A DNA stretch of 64,000 nt, from positions 5,288,501 through 5,352,500 of the forward strand of contig NC_019676.1 of the NCBI RefSeq assembly GCF_000316625.1. The letters run 5' to 3'. The position numbers and the translations under genes are program-made. Within the stretch, counting starts at the first letter, position 1, and every line of letters starts with the position of its first letter. The notes below the pieces were generated by a model. The model was not told where the DNA came from. It searched no databases and worked only from the letters and a program-made list of their open reading frames with translations. Source of the DNA: Nostoc sp. PCC 7107 (GTDB lineage Bacteria; Cyanobacteriota; Cyanobacteriia; Cyanobacteriales; Nostocaceae). Shown piece by piece: positions 36,367-46,882 of the stretch.

Positions 36367-37473
36367 ATGTTTAAGCCCATCAAGATGATGACGGAATCAT
36401 TTGCACCTGCTTTAATGCGTGACTTAATTAAACTAATAAAATTTAGAATAACTCAATTAGTCAATAATGCAGTTAGGTTTTATTGGCAAATCATGAGGAT
36501 TTCGCCTCACAGTAATTTGGTCGGATTAACCTATGCAAATGATAAATTCACTGATGGTGCTGGAGCGCAAATTCAAAGAATATATGGTATTTATGCTGCT
36601 GCCAGATTTCTTCAGGTGCCATATATTCATTCACCGTTAACTAAATTAAACTATCAAGGATTGGTTGCTCTTGAGCAAAATAATACAAATCAAGATATTG
36701 TTAGTGAATATAATAAAATATTTAAAATATCCTCTGATATAAAATTGCCTGTCGATTACACTACTGAATATATTAAAAATTTAGATTTATTAACTTTTGA
36801 AAAGCTGAGAAGAAAGGCTGTAAAAAGCAAAAGTTTCATTTTGGCTAAAGTTTTGCTTCCCTATAAAATCACAGATACTTATCCAGAAACTTTACAATGT
36901 ATCAAGGATATCTCTCCTTTCTCTTTACAGAAATCACCAGTGATTCGCATTGCCATCCATGTGAGAAGAGGAGATTTATTATTTGTTGCTTCTCACAGAA
37001 TGCTGTCTAATAAATATTATATTTCCGTAGCTCAAAAAATCAGCGCTATTTTGGATCAACTGAAACTTGAATATGTGTTTGAATTGCATACCGAACTGCC
37101 TACACAATCTTTTACGGTAACAGCAAGTCAACATAGCATGTTAAAAAGTAATGTGGTTGTTGATCCCAAATCAACTCAGTTGGCAGAATTTGATGTCATA
37201 CCGAATCTAGAAAAGTTTATTAACGCTGATCCAATAGAAACTCTTCAAAGAATGTCATCAGCGAACGTACTTGTAATGAGCCACTCTTCCTTTAGCTATT
37301 TATCAGCTATTTTAAATGTAAAAGGAGTGATTCTTTACCATAAATTTTGGCATACTCCCCTGAAAAGTTGGTTAATAACTAACAATTCAGGTGATTTTTC
37401 CCAAGAGAAATTTATTCAGCAACTCCAAAAAAATGTAGTAGCACTTGAACCAATTTCTAGTTTGGTAGAATAA
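36367..37473 (+). CDS. Fucosyltransferase-like glycosyltransferase
   Basis: 368-aa predicted sugar transferase. The key motif IAIHVRRGDLL (about residues 196-206) is the GDP-fucose-binding motif I of the alpha-1,2/alpha-1,6-fucosyltransferase group. The later MSSANVLVMSHSSFSYLSA resembles motif III, and AGAQIQRIYGIYAAARFL resembles the N-terminal region of GT11 enzymes. No signal peptide. Lower GC than its neighbours and no partner glycosyltransferase next to it, so recent acquisition is possible. Acceptor unknown. Confidence 0.7.
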   Translation: MFKPIKMMTESFAPALMRDLIKLIKFRITQLVNNAVRFYWQIMRISPHSNLVGLTYANDKFTDGAGAQIQRIYGIYAAARFLQVPYIHSPLTKLNYQGLVALEQNNTNQDIVSEYNKIFKISSDIKLPVDYTTEYIKNLDLLTFEKLRRKAVKSKSFILAKVLLPYKITDTYPETLQCIKDISPFSLQKSPVIRIAIHVRRGDLLFVASHRMLSNKYYISVAQKISAILDQLKLEYVFELHTELPTQSFTVTASQHSMLKSNVVVDPKSTQLAEFDVIPNLEKFINADPIETLQRMSSANVLVMSHSSFSYLSAILNVKGVILYHKFWHTPLKSWLITNNSGDFSQEKFIQQLQKNVVALEPISSLVE

Positions 37474-37508
37474 CAATAAGTTATTCCATTTTTTCAACTT
37501 GCTACATC

Positions 37509-38384
37509 ATGTCATTTATTAAAACCCCGCTGATTGGTTTAAAAGCCGACTCCTTTCGTCATCCCTTAGATTTGGAATCTACCAAAGCTCTCAAACAGAT
37601 ACCAGGTATTGATTTGATGGTGCGAAATTGGTTGGGGCCAATGGCGGAGCAAGTTTTTTATGTAGAAAATATTGCCTCTAGTATTTTAGTCAGTGAAAAT
37701 CAACTGCCTGATTTACATAAATTATTACTAGAAGCTTGCAGAACTTTAGATATTGAGCCACCACAATTATATGTGCGGCAACATCCGGCTCCTAATGCTT
37801 ATACTTTTGCTATGCGAGGTAAGCAGCCTTTTGTGGTACTGCATACTTCTTTGATAGATATCTTGACACCAGAAGAAATTCAGGCGGTAATTGCCCATGA
37901 ATTAGGACATCTCAAATGTGACCACAGCGTTTATTTAACGCCTGTCAATTTATTAATCTTAGCTGCGGCAATTGTGCCAAATGTGGGGAATTTGCTGGCG
38001 CAAGCCATCCAAACACAACTTTTAGAATGGGTACGCTGTGCTGAGTTTACCTGCGATCGCGCCGCTTTGTTAGCTACTCAAAATCCGAAAGTTGTCATGT
38101 CTGTACTGATGAAACTTGCAGGCGGTTCACCCACCCTCGCACCCAAACTCAATCTTGATGCCTTTGTTGACCAAGCCCGTGCTTATGATGATATTAGTAA
38201 AACAGAATTGGGTGAAATGGTGAAAGCAGCCCGCACAGCCCAATTGAGTCATCCTGTCCCAGTGTTACGCGCCAGAGAAATTGACCGTTGGGCTAGTAGT
38301 CAAGAATATCAAACTTTATTGCAAACTCACGAGTCGAAAATTTCTGGTGAACTACCAGCTAAAGGCGGTTGGCGTAACTGGTAA
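37509..38384 (+). CDS. M48-family zinc metalloprotease
   Basis: 291-aa metallopeptidase of the Ste24/HtpX-like M48 family. The zinc motif is H130-E131-L-G-H134 followed by the third-ligand region EWVRCAEFTCDRAALL, where the glutamate should be the third ligand. A hydrophobic stretch after it (VNLLILAAAIVPNVGNLLAQA) may contact the membrane. The N-terminal VENIASSILV, DIEPPQLYVRQHPAPNAYTFAM fit the family. Role probably in membrane-protein quality control. Confidence 0.88.
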   Translation: MSFIKTPLIGLKADSFRHPLDLESTKALKQIPGIDLMVRNWLGPMAEQVFYVENIASSILVSENQLPDLHKLLLEACRTLDIEPPQLYVRQHPAPNAYTFAMRGKQPFVVLHTSLIDILTPEEIQAVIAHELGHLKCDHSVYLTPVNLLILAAAIVPNVGNLLAQAIQTQLLEWVRCAEFTCDRAALLATQNPKVVMSVLMKLAGGSPTLAPKLNLDAFVDQARAYDDISKTELGEMVKAARTAQLSHPVPVLRAREIDRWASSQEYQTLLQTHESKISGELPAKGGWRNW

Positions 38385-38457
38385 ATCAAGATAATCTGCG
38401 GTGGGTCGTAGGCGATCGCCCTCATGTAAGATATGGGTAAAGTGCCAAAATTATTTC

Positions 38458-39378
38458 ATGACCAGGTTTCCCTACGACCAATTTGCGAAAGATTATCTTC
38501 AAGAACTATTACAACCATTGGGTAAAGTAGAAACTAGCCGCAAGGTTTCTGCGGAAATCCGCGAGATTGACGTTTATTTTGCACCGACATCTCCAGCAAC
38601 CAGTGATAAAATAGAATTAGGTTTATTAGGAAAAATTGCATCTGCACCTGTATTAATTGAACCTTTTAGAAATGCCGCTACAATTGCGGAAATTCGCAGT
38701 TGTATGAACAAGTTATTCGATATATTTGCCCAAATCAAGCGTCAGGCTAAAGTTGATAACAATCGGGTTGCCGAATCAGAATTACCTCGATTATGGATTT
38801 TATCACCTACGGCTTCTGAATCCATCTTAGAGGGTTTTAGAACCAGCGAAGACCTAGAAAACTGGGAAATAGGTGTACATTTTCTGGGTAATTATTTCAG
38901 AACAGCGATCGTCGCAATTCATCAATTACCATGTATTGAAGAAACATTATGGCTGAGGATTTTAGGAAAAGGCAGAGTACAGCAACAAGCCATAGATGAA
39001 CTAGAAGAACTGCCACCAGAAAATCCCTTACGTGCTAAAGCCATTGATTTATTATTGAGTTTGAAGACGACCTTGGAAGTAAATCAAAATATAGATGCAG
39101 AGGACAGAGATTTGATTATGCGATTATCACCTATTTACGAACAAAAATTAGCAGAAGCTAAACAAGAAGGTATTCAAGAAGGTATTCAAGAAGGTATTCA
39201 AGAAGGTATTCAAGCAGAACGCCGTAAGCTGATAGAGAATTTATTGAGATTTCGGTTTGGTTCTTTAGATACAGAACTAACTAGGATTGTAGAACCTTTA
39301 TTAGCATTATCCCCAGAAGAATTTACGCCTTTATTACTACAACTATCGCGTGAAGAACTGTTAGATAGATTTCTGTAG
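38458..39378 (+). CDS. Rpn/PD-(D/E)XK-like protein with DUF4351 tail
   Basis: 306-aa protein of the cyanobacterial family annotated as Rpn-type nuclease or transposase relative. ATG 38458 starts MTRFPYDQFAKDYLQELL; an earlier GTG frame adds 19 residues across a HIP1 site. Seen: a nuclease-like core with EIREIDVYFAPT (aspartate of the PD-DxxK fold), then a coiled-coil linker with four QEGI repeats, then a C-terminal DUF4351 (LLRFRFGSLDTELTRIVEPLL...SREELLDRF). Members are numerous in these genomes and probably spread by horizontal transfer. Activity not provable here. Confidence 0.75.
   Translation: MTRFPYDQFAKDYLQELLQPLGKVETSRKVSAEIREIDVYFAPTSPATSDKIELGLLGKIASAPVLIEPFRNAATIAEIRSCMNKLFDIFAQIKRQAKVDNNRVAESELPRLWILSPTASESILEGFRTSEDLENWEIGVHFLGNYFRTAIVAIHQLPCIEETLWLRILGKGRVQQQAIDELEELPPENPLRAKAIDLLLSLKTTLEVNQNIDAEDRDLIMRLSPIYEQKLAEAKQEGIQEGIQEGIQEGIQAERRKLIENLLRFRFGSLDTELTRIVEPLLALSPEEFTPLLLQLSREELLDRFL
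39163..39210 (+). repeat. Four 12-base repeats (CAAGAAGGTATT)
   Basis: Four exact tandem units encoding QEGI in the coiled-coil linker of the Rpn-like gene. In frame and prone to slippage. Confidence 0.92.
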
Positions 39379-39477
39379 AGGATGTGGAAAAAAATTTTAG
39401 GTAATTGAGAAAAAGCTTTTTGGTATGCTAACTTGAGCAGACTTAAAAAAGTAATTTTTCACATCAAAAACGCTTTT

Positions 39478-40584
39478 ATGACAGATGTCTCTCAGCCTAT
39501 TAACCTCTGGGAATATGAACAGTTAGCCAAACAGCATCTCTCACAGATGGCTTTTGATTATTACAGTAGTGGCGCTTGGGATGAAATTACATTACGTGAT
39601 AACCGTGCAGCTTTTGAAAGGGTGAAATTGCGTCCGCGGATGTTTGTAGATGTGAGCGATCGCAACTTAACTACTTCTATTTTAGGACAGCCGCTACAAC
39701 TACCCCTATTAATTGCACCAATGGCTTTTCAGTGTCTAGCCCATCCACAGGGAGAACTAGCCACAGCCTTAGCAGCCGCTACCGCAGGTGTAGGTATGGT
39801 ATTGAGTACAATGGCAACTAAGAGCCTAGAAGAAGTCGCTGCGGTAGGTTACAAACATAATGCCTTGCAATGGTTCCAGCTTTATATCCACAAAGACCGA
39901 GGCTTGACGCGGAATTTAGTTGAAAGGGCTTACGCAGCAGGTTATCAAGGTTTATGTTTGACGGTGGATGCGCCGATTTTAGGACGACGGGAGCGTGATT
40001 TACGTAACGAATTTACTTTACCATCGGGGTTACATTTGGCGAATATTGTAAATATCTCAGGGTTGAATATTCCCCAAGAACAAGGAGAATCTGGCTTATT
40101 TACCTATTTTGCCCAGCAATTAAACCCCGCAGTAACTTGGCGTGACTTGGAATGGTTACAGTCATTATCGCCATTACCTTTGGTACTCAAAGGCATTTTA
40201 CGCGGTGATGATGCTGTGCGTGCTGTGGAGCATGGAGCCAAAGCAATTGTAGTTTCTAATCATGGTGGCAGACAACTTGATGGCGCGATCGCATCTCTAG
40301 ATGCACTGACTGAAATAGTTGCAGCTGTCGATAATCAAGCAGAAGTTTTATTAGATGGGGGTATCCGTCGTGGAACAGATATCCTTAAAGCCTTAGCTGT
40401 TGGTGCAAAAGCCGTACTCATCGGTCGCCCTGTACTCTGGGCATTAGCTGTCGCTGGACAAGTTGGTGTATCTCACATTATCTCGCTATTAGAAAATGAA
40501 TTAAGTGTGGCAATGGCTTTGAGTGGTTGTACATCTATACAAGATATTGACCCTAGTTTAGTGAGTGGAAATTACTTGCATTAA
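39478..40584 (+). CDS. FMN-dependent alpha-hydroxy acid oxidase (lactate/glycolate oxidase type)
   Basis: 368-aa flavoenzyme of the LldD/glycolate oxidase family, a TIM barrel that oxidises a 2-hydroxy acid and passes electrons to oxygen. ATG 39478 (MTDVSQPINLWEYEQLAK) is chosen over a TTG at 39433. Seen: FDYYSSGAWDE, the FMN-binding PMAFQCLAHPQGE, QLYIHKDRG, LTVDAPILGRRERD, VLKGILRGDDA (active-site lysine), SNHGGRQLDG (catalytic His and Arg), LLDGGIRRGTDILKAL and IGRPVLWAL. In nitrogen-fixing Nostoc relatives this clade acts as an L-lactate oxidase; sequence alone cannot separate lactate from glycolate. Confidence 0.93.
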   Translation: MTDVSQPINLWEYEQLAKQHLSQMAFDYYSSGAWDEITLRDNRAAFERVKLRPRMFVDVSDRNLTTSILGQPLQLPLLIAPMAFQCLAHPQGELATALAAATAGVGMVLSTMATKSLEEVAAVGYKHNALQWFQLYIHKDRGLTRNLVERAYAAGYQGLCLTVDAPILGRRERDLRNEFTLPSGLHLANIVNISGLNIPQEQGESGLFTYFAQQLNPAVTWRDLEWLQSLSPLPLVLKGILRGDDAVRAVEHGAKAIVVSNHGGRQLDGAIASLDALTEIVAAVDNQAEVLLDGGIRRGTDILKALAVGAKAVLIGRPVLWALAVAGQVGVSHIISLLENELSVAMALSGCTSIQDIDPSLVSGNYLH

Positions 40585-40622
40585 CTTGAAAATATATGTT
40601 ATATTAGGAAAGTTGCACCCAA

Positions 40623-40706
40623 GGGCGGGTGGCGAAATTGGTAGACGCACCACACTCAAAATGTGGCGACCTTGCGGTCATAGGAGTTCGATTCTCCTCC
40701 TGCCCA
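40623..40706 (+). tRNA. tRNA-Leu(CAA)
   Basis: 84-base class II tRNA. Acceptor GGGCGGG pairs with CCTGCCC (one G-U) plus discriminator A; anticodon stem CCACA/TGTGG encloses CTCAAAA, anticodon CAA; long variable arm; T-loop TTCGATT. No encoded CCA. Confidence 0.95.
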
Positions 40707-40748
40707 TTCTTAATAGTTTTTTAAGCTTTTCATTCATTATTATCGCTA

Positions 40749-41216
40749 CTATCTGTCCTGTTCTGCGGCGCTGCGTTCTCGTGCCAAGCTATCAATAGCA
40801 TCACCCAAGGCGGTGGTGAGACTTTTGCGTGTTTGGGAGTGACTTTCTTGTTCAATTTTCAATGCTTGCAATAGGCGATCGCGCTCTTTAATCGCTGCAA
40901 TCAGTTTTGTCTGCAATTCATCCACCGCTTGGATTTGGGTAATTTCAGCTTGAATGGCGGCTGTTGCTTTACCGTCAGCCAGTGTTGCAGCTTCAATACC
41001 TTGGAGTTTGTGAATATTGGCTTTGAGAGATGCGATCGTTTGTTGGAATAGATGCGCGTCTGTCCGGCGTTGTTCTGCTTCCGTGTTGTAGAGTTTGCGC
41101 CATTTTTCCGCACTTTCCCAAGCTGTGGCTAAATCAACTTTTTGTTCTGCTAGTTGGCGTTTGAGTGCTTGAATTTCAGCTAACCACTGCTGTGTTAAAG
41201 ATGTACTTTCACTCAT
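40749..41216 (-). CDS. Coiled-coil hypothetical
   Basis: 155-aa protein, nearly all helix with heptad pattern (QWLAEIQALKRQLAEQKVDLATAWESAEKW), charged, no membrane segment. The C-terminus RKSLTTALGDAIDSLARE may be a short helical cap. I do not recognise it by name. It is convergent with the leucine tRNA and in the same direction as, 98 bases downstream of, ahcY, so it could be carried on the same transcript. Confidence 0.75.
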   Translation of the reverse strand: MSESTSLTQQWLAEIQALKRQLAEQKVDLATAWESAEKWRKLYNTEAEQRRTDAHLFQQTIASLKANIHKLQGIEAATLADGKATAAIQAEITQIQAVDELQTKLIAAIKERDRLLQALKIEQESHSQTRKSLTTALGDAIDSLARERSAAEQDR

Positions 41217-41314
41217 TTTTTTCCTCTTCTTTGCGCCTTTGCGTGAGGCAAATAAATATTTACCAAAACGGGATAGGCTAACCTATCCCGTCAACGTATC
41301 CTATCGCTTAAACT

Positions 41315-43059
<1,745 letters not shown>

Positions 43060-44709
43060 GTGCGTTGGCATTTTTTAGCGATTTTTGGTTCAATAACGGT
43101 CTCTGTTGTATCTCTACCACCAGTGACAGCCCAGATTCCTTTGTTACCACTGTTGCAAACTCCCAGCAGTCCCAGTAATGACTCTGATAGTAGAACTGTT
43201 TCTGACTGGATTTATTTAGATGGTCGGCGTTTGTTTCAGATCAGCGCCACGAAGACTAATTTATCAGAGCGTTTACAAGACATTCAGCAGAATTTAAATC
43301 AAATTAGCGAGAATTACTTGCGATCGCCTAAACTAGAAGTCAAGGTAGAGGTGCGGAAAGTTAATGAAATACCAGTCATTCGGGTGAATGGCGAATATTT
43401 GATGACTGTCACCGCTGAAGATGCGAAACTCCGACAGGAAGATCCACTGATATCGGCGAATCAAATTGCTGAGGCTTTACAAGAAGATTTACAAAGGGCA
43501 AAGCAAGAACGACAAACTCAATATCTCCTGAATCAAGGTAAAATTGCTGCTGGCGTTGGACTGGTAATGGTGGTCACAAGTTGGGGTGTATATTATTGGC
43601 AGTGTCGTTCACGCAAAGAACCAGCACAGTCAGTTCCCTCAATCTCTTCAACGGCGCAACCAATTACTACGCAACTGAATCAACAGCAGCATCGTCATTT
43701 CCAAGAAGTTAAGAAACGGTTGTTTCAGTTAACCCAAGCCGGAATTTGGGGAGGGGGCAATTTTCTGATTTTGGGGCTATTTCCCTACACACGCCCGTTT
43801 CAAGTAGCTATTCTCTCCGCCGCGCAAATTCCTCTCAAACTTGCTGTTGTGGTGTTGGGGACTTACGTAGCTACCCGTTTCAGCTATGCTTTAATTGATC
43901 GCTTCACTACTACACTCATCAGTAGTGGTGCTTTGTTGACCACCGATACTTCTGAACGTCTGCGTTTACGCGTCTCTACTTTTTCGGGCGTGACTAAAAG
44001 TATTGTCACTATTATCTGGGTGGGAGTTGGAATTTTACTCGCCCTTGTTTCTTTGGGTATCGATATTGTTCCCTTACTTGCCGGTGCAGGTTTAGTTGGT
44101 GTGGCTGTATCCCTGGCTTCCCAAAACCTAATTAAAGATGCAATTAACGGCTTCTTGATTATTCTGGAAGACCAGTATGCGTTGGGTGATGTGATTAATG
44201 TGGGCAATGTTGGCGGTTTGGTCGAAAATCTCAATTTGCGGATGACACAATTGCGTGATTCCGAAGGACGCTTAATTACAATTCCCAATAGTGAGATTAA
44301 AATTGTTGCCAATCTTTCTAGCCGTTGGTCACGCGCCGATTTAACTGTTCCCATCGCCTATGAAGCTGATGTTGACCATGCTTTGAACTTGATTAAAAAA
44401 GTAGCTTTAGAAATGGATCAAGATTTACAATGGAAACATCAAATTATTGAAACTCCGCAAGTTTTGGGTATTGATAATTTTGGCGATCGCGGTTTAATTA
44501 TCCGTGTTTGGATTAAAACCCAACCTCTCAAACAATGGGATGTCGCCCGCGAATACCGCCGCCGCCTGAAAGTTACCCTTGACCAAGCTGGAATTAATAT
44601 CCCCGTACCACAACAAGCAATCTGGGTGAACGATGCACAGCTATTGAATGCACAGATAAATGGTAAGGGTGATGAGTCAATAGTCAATGGTCAATATAGC
44701 AGGGAATAG
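43060..44709 (+). CDS. MscS-family mechanosensitive channel
   Basis: 549-aa inner-membrane channel that opens on membrane tension to release solutes. It starts with GTG 43060, preceded by AAGGAGG. Seen: a signal peptide; a periplasmic coiled-coil region (about residues 45-150); membrane segments at about 160-175, 235-255, 265-285, 315-335 and 340-355; the MscS pore helix AGLVGVAVSLASQNLIKDAINGFLIILEDQY, then GDVINVGNVGGLVENLNLRMTQLRDSEGRLITIPNSEI of the beta domain. The large N-terminal extension resembles YnaI/MscK-type relatives. Confidence 0.92.
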   Translation: MRWHFLAIFGSITVSVVSLPPVTAQIPLLPLLQTPSSPSNDSDSRTVSDWIYLDGRRLFQISATKTNLSERLQDIQQNLNQISENYLRSPKLEVKVEVRKVNEIPVIRVNGEYLMTVTAEDAKLRQEDPLISANQIAEALQEDLQRAKQERQTQYLLNQGKIAAGVGLVMVVTSWGVYYWQCRSRKEPAQSVPSISSTAQPITTQLNQQQHRHFQEVKKRLFQLTQAGIWGGGNFLILGLFPYTRPFQVAILSAAQIPLKLAVVVLGTYVATRFSYALIDRFTTTLISSGALLTTDTSERLRLRVSTFSGVTKSIVTIIWVGVGILLALVSLGIDIVPLLAGAGLVGVAVSLASQNLIKDAINGFLIILEDQYALGDVINVGNVGGLVENLNLRMTQLRDSEGRLITIPNSEIKIVANLSSRWSRADLTVPIAYEADVDHALNLIKKVALEMDQDLQWKHQIIETPQVLGIDNFGDRGLIIRVWIKTQPLKQWDVAREYRRRLKVTLDQAGINIPVPQQAIWVNDAQLLNAQINGKGDESIVNGQYSRE

Positions 44710-44798
44710 GGAACAGAATTGAAAATCAATCCATTTGAGTACCTACCGCTATAGTCAATAGTAGTGTGGGCAAGATTTTGCCCACCTCTGGGCAATGT

Positions 44799-44817
44799 GG
44801 TACATTTGTACTATAAT
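44799..44817 (+). promoter_or_regulatory. LexA-like box overlapping a -10 element
   Basis: GGTACATTTGTACT at 44799-44812 fits the cyanobacterial LexA consensus RGTACNNNDGTWCB base for base. TATAAT at 44812-44817 overlaps its end, so a bound repressor would block the promoter. The same 25-base block recurs at 49884-49908 with one change. Confidence 0.5.
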
Positions 44818-44853
44818 AGATATAGCGTCCAGAAATCCTAGTGCAGTGCAACT

Positions 44854-45117
44854 ATGATCAAGCATTATATTCTCAACCTCAATCCAACTGCCAAGCACGA
44901 ATGGGATCGCTGTATTTTACGTGACCCACTGACAGCAAAACGCCCAGATTTCTCACGATTAATTGCCGAAGCGGTTGGTGCTGATACAGGAAGTTATTTA
45001 ATCAGCATAAATATTGAAGTACAGGTATTAGAACAGGCCGCAGTACCGCAAGCTGAACAACTTTCACTTTCTTTTCCAGAGGTAGCTGTTCCGACACAAA
45101 TGAGGGAAGCGGCATAA
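44854..45117 (+). CDS. Small hypothetical behind LexA-like box
   Basis: 87-aa soluble protein beginning MIKHYILNLNPTAKHEWDRC and ending in an Ala/Pro/Gln-rich tail. I recognise no domain. The ATG lies 37 bases after a TATAAT, with no strong ribosome site. It is convergent with the SDR gene, 15 bases apart. The LexA-like box suggests DNA-damage control; that is inference from the box only. Confidence 0.6.
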   Translation: MIKHYILNLNPTAKHEWDRCILRDPLTAKRPDFSRLIAEAVGADTGSYLISINIEVQVLEQAAVPQAEQLSLSFPEVAVPTQMREAA

Positions 45118-45132
45118 AGGGGGAGGAGAAAC

Positions 45133-45879
45133 TTACCACTGTAATGGAATTGGCCCACCAAACTTCCGCATCTCTGCAAAAAATTTTCCTTGCGCTCCTC
45201 CATCTGGTAGGGTTGCTAAATAAACAGCTGTTTCTGCACCTTCTTCTGCGGTGAATGGCGCATTCTCACCTCCCATATCAGTTTTCATCCAACCAGGAGA
45301 ATAGGCATTCACAAGAATATTCTCATGTTGGAGTTCCCTAGCCAGAAGTATAGTTAGCCCGTTAATCCCGACTTTGGAAAGTCTATAGGAAGGTGCTAGG
45401 GAGTAGTAGTCACCACCCATTGTATGCAAAGAGGCCATTTCGGTAGAAACATTCACAATGCGACCGTAGTTGTTGACTTTCATCAATGGTATTAAAGCTT
45501 GAGAAATTCTGAGTACCGCTAAAACATTAGTGTTAAATGTGGCTTGCATCGTTTCTAGCTGAACGGTTAATAAGCTGGCTTCTTCTGACTTGGCTGTAGG
45601 ATTAATACCAGCGTTGTTCACCAGAATATCGACCTTACCGTAGGTTTGTTGTAGCCATTGGGTAAATTCGGCAACACTAGTATCACTATTGACATCGAGT
45701 ACATGATAACTAACATCTAGTCCTTCACTAGATAACTGCTGCTTGGCTGTTAGACCATCTGTTTCATTACGGCTGGTTAACACAACATGAATACCTTTTT
45801 GAGCCAATTTTCGGGAGATAGCATATCCTAAGCCACGATTACTACCTGTAACCACAGCTATCTTGGGTTGAGTTGTCAT
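45133..45879 (-). CDS. Short-chain dehydrogenase/reductase
   Basis: 248-aa NAD(P)-dependent oxidoreductase. Rossmann motif T11-G-S-N-R-G16-L-G, NNAG motif (LVNNAGINPTAK), and the active-site Y-x3-K (SYRLSK). It is divergent from a LysR-type regulator 85 bases away, the usual arrangement of a regulator and its target. An AATCAA-A-TTGATT palindrome lies in the gap. Substrate unknown. Confidence 0.9.
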   Translation of the reverse strand: MTTQPKIAVVTGSNRGLGYAISRKLAQKGIHVVLTSRNETDGLTAKQQLSSEGLDVSYHVLDVNSDTSVAEFTQWLQQTYGKVDILVNNAGINPTAKSEEASLLTVQLETMQATFNTNVLAVLRISQALIPLMKVNNYGRIVNVSTEMASLHTMGGDYYSLAPSYRLSKVGINGLTILLARELQHENILVNAYSPGWMKTDMGGENAPFTAEEGAETAVYLATLPDGGAQGKFFAEMRKFGGPIPLQW

Positions 45880-45932
45880 GTTGATAACTTTTAAATAACT
45901 GTTAGTTTTACTTTACTGAGATGTTATAAATT

Positions 45933-45945
45933 AATCAAATTGATT
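45933..45945. promoter_or_regulatory. Candidate LysR operator
   Basis: Perfect palindrome AATCAA-A-TTGATT in the 85-base gap between the divergent SDR and LysR genes. LysR proteins usually bind such dyads and control both directions. Confidence 0.5.
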
Positions 45946-45964
45946 GAAATAATATGTTTCATCG

Positions 45965-46882
45965 ATGGGATTAATAGATTTATCTGCTGTTGATCTAAAC
46001 TTACTAGTTGCCTTTGAGGCACTTTTTGAAGAAAAAAGTGTGACAGCCGCAGCTACAAAGCTGTATTTAGGGCAACCAGCCATGAGTGCGGCTTTGGGAA
46101 GATTACGCACACTATTTCAAGATGAGTTATTTATCCGAATTGGCAGAGAAATGCAGCCTACAGCAAAAGCAGTGGCAATTGCACCCAGTATAAAAGCTGC
46201 TTTACAACAAATTCGGCAGACATTAGCAGCCAGCCAAACATTTGACTCAACAACATCTAAAAACACATTTACAATTGGGAGTTCAGATTACACCAGCTAT
46301 GTTGTGATGCCCAAACTTTTGGAAGTTTGTCATCAAATTGCACCAAACATTAATTTTCGCTTGATTGGTTTTGCCAAAGACTCGGTAGGAGAGCTACTAG
46401 AAAATCGAGAGATTGATTTAGCCTTGGGTGTGTTCCAAAATCCGCCCAGACAAACGATACAGATGCCATTATTTCCAGAACACTTTGTTGGCATCTGTCG
46501 TCGAGGGCATCCCATGATTACTCAAGATGCGATCGCACCAGAAATTTTTGCTAATCTTCTCCATGCTCTGTTCACCATCAGACAAGATGAAGTTGGTGAA
46601 ATCGACAAAGTTCTGGCTCAGTCCAATCTCCAACGTCGCGTTGTGTTGACGACTCCACATTTACTAGTGCTACCTGCAATTATTTCATCTAGTGACTTAG
46701 TGGCTGCTGTTCCATCACTGTTAGTAACATCCTTGGCATATCAAGGTGCTGTAGAAATTTTTGAACTACCTGTACAAACGCAACCGTGGATGATTTCAAT
46801 GTTGTGGAGCCGACTGACAGATCAAGATCAGGCAAATTGTTGGTTACGACAGACGCTCAAAAGTATTTGTGAGGGAATTTAA
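45965..46882 (+). CDS. LysR-family transcriptional regulator
   Basis: 305-aa regulator. The N-terminal winged helix-turn-helix (residues about 8-70, NLLVAFEALFEEKSVTAAATKLYLGQPAMSAALGRLR) resembles the NodD/LeuO-type subgroup, followed by a periplasmic-binding-like co-inducer domain. It is divergent from the SDR gene and probably controls it. The last four bases overlap the end of the convergent beta-helix gene. Confidence 0.92.
   Translation: MGLIDLSAVDLNLLVAFEALFEEKSVTAAATKLYLGQPAMSAALGRLRTLFQDELFIRIGREMQPTAKAVAIAPSIKAALQQIRQTLAASQTFDSTTSKNTFTIGSSDYTSYVVMPKLLEVCHQIAPNINFRLIGFAKDSVGELLENREIDLALGVFQNPPRQTIQMPLFPEHFVGICRRGHPMITQDAIAPEIFANLLHALFTIRQDEVGEIDKVLAQSNLQRRVVLTTPHLLVLPAIISSSDLVAAVPSLLVTSLAYQGAVEIFELPVQTQPWMISMLWSRLTDQDQANCWLRQTLKSICEGI

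Noticed and set aside
44799-44812. NtcA-binding site
   Set aside because: NtcA needs GTA-N8-TAC; here GTA and TAC are six bases apart, while the LexA consensus fits fully.
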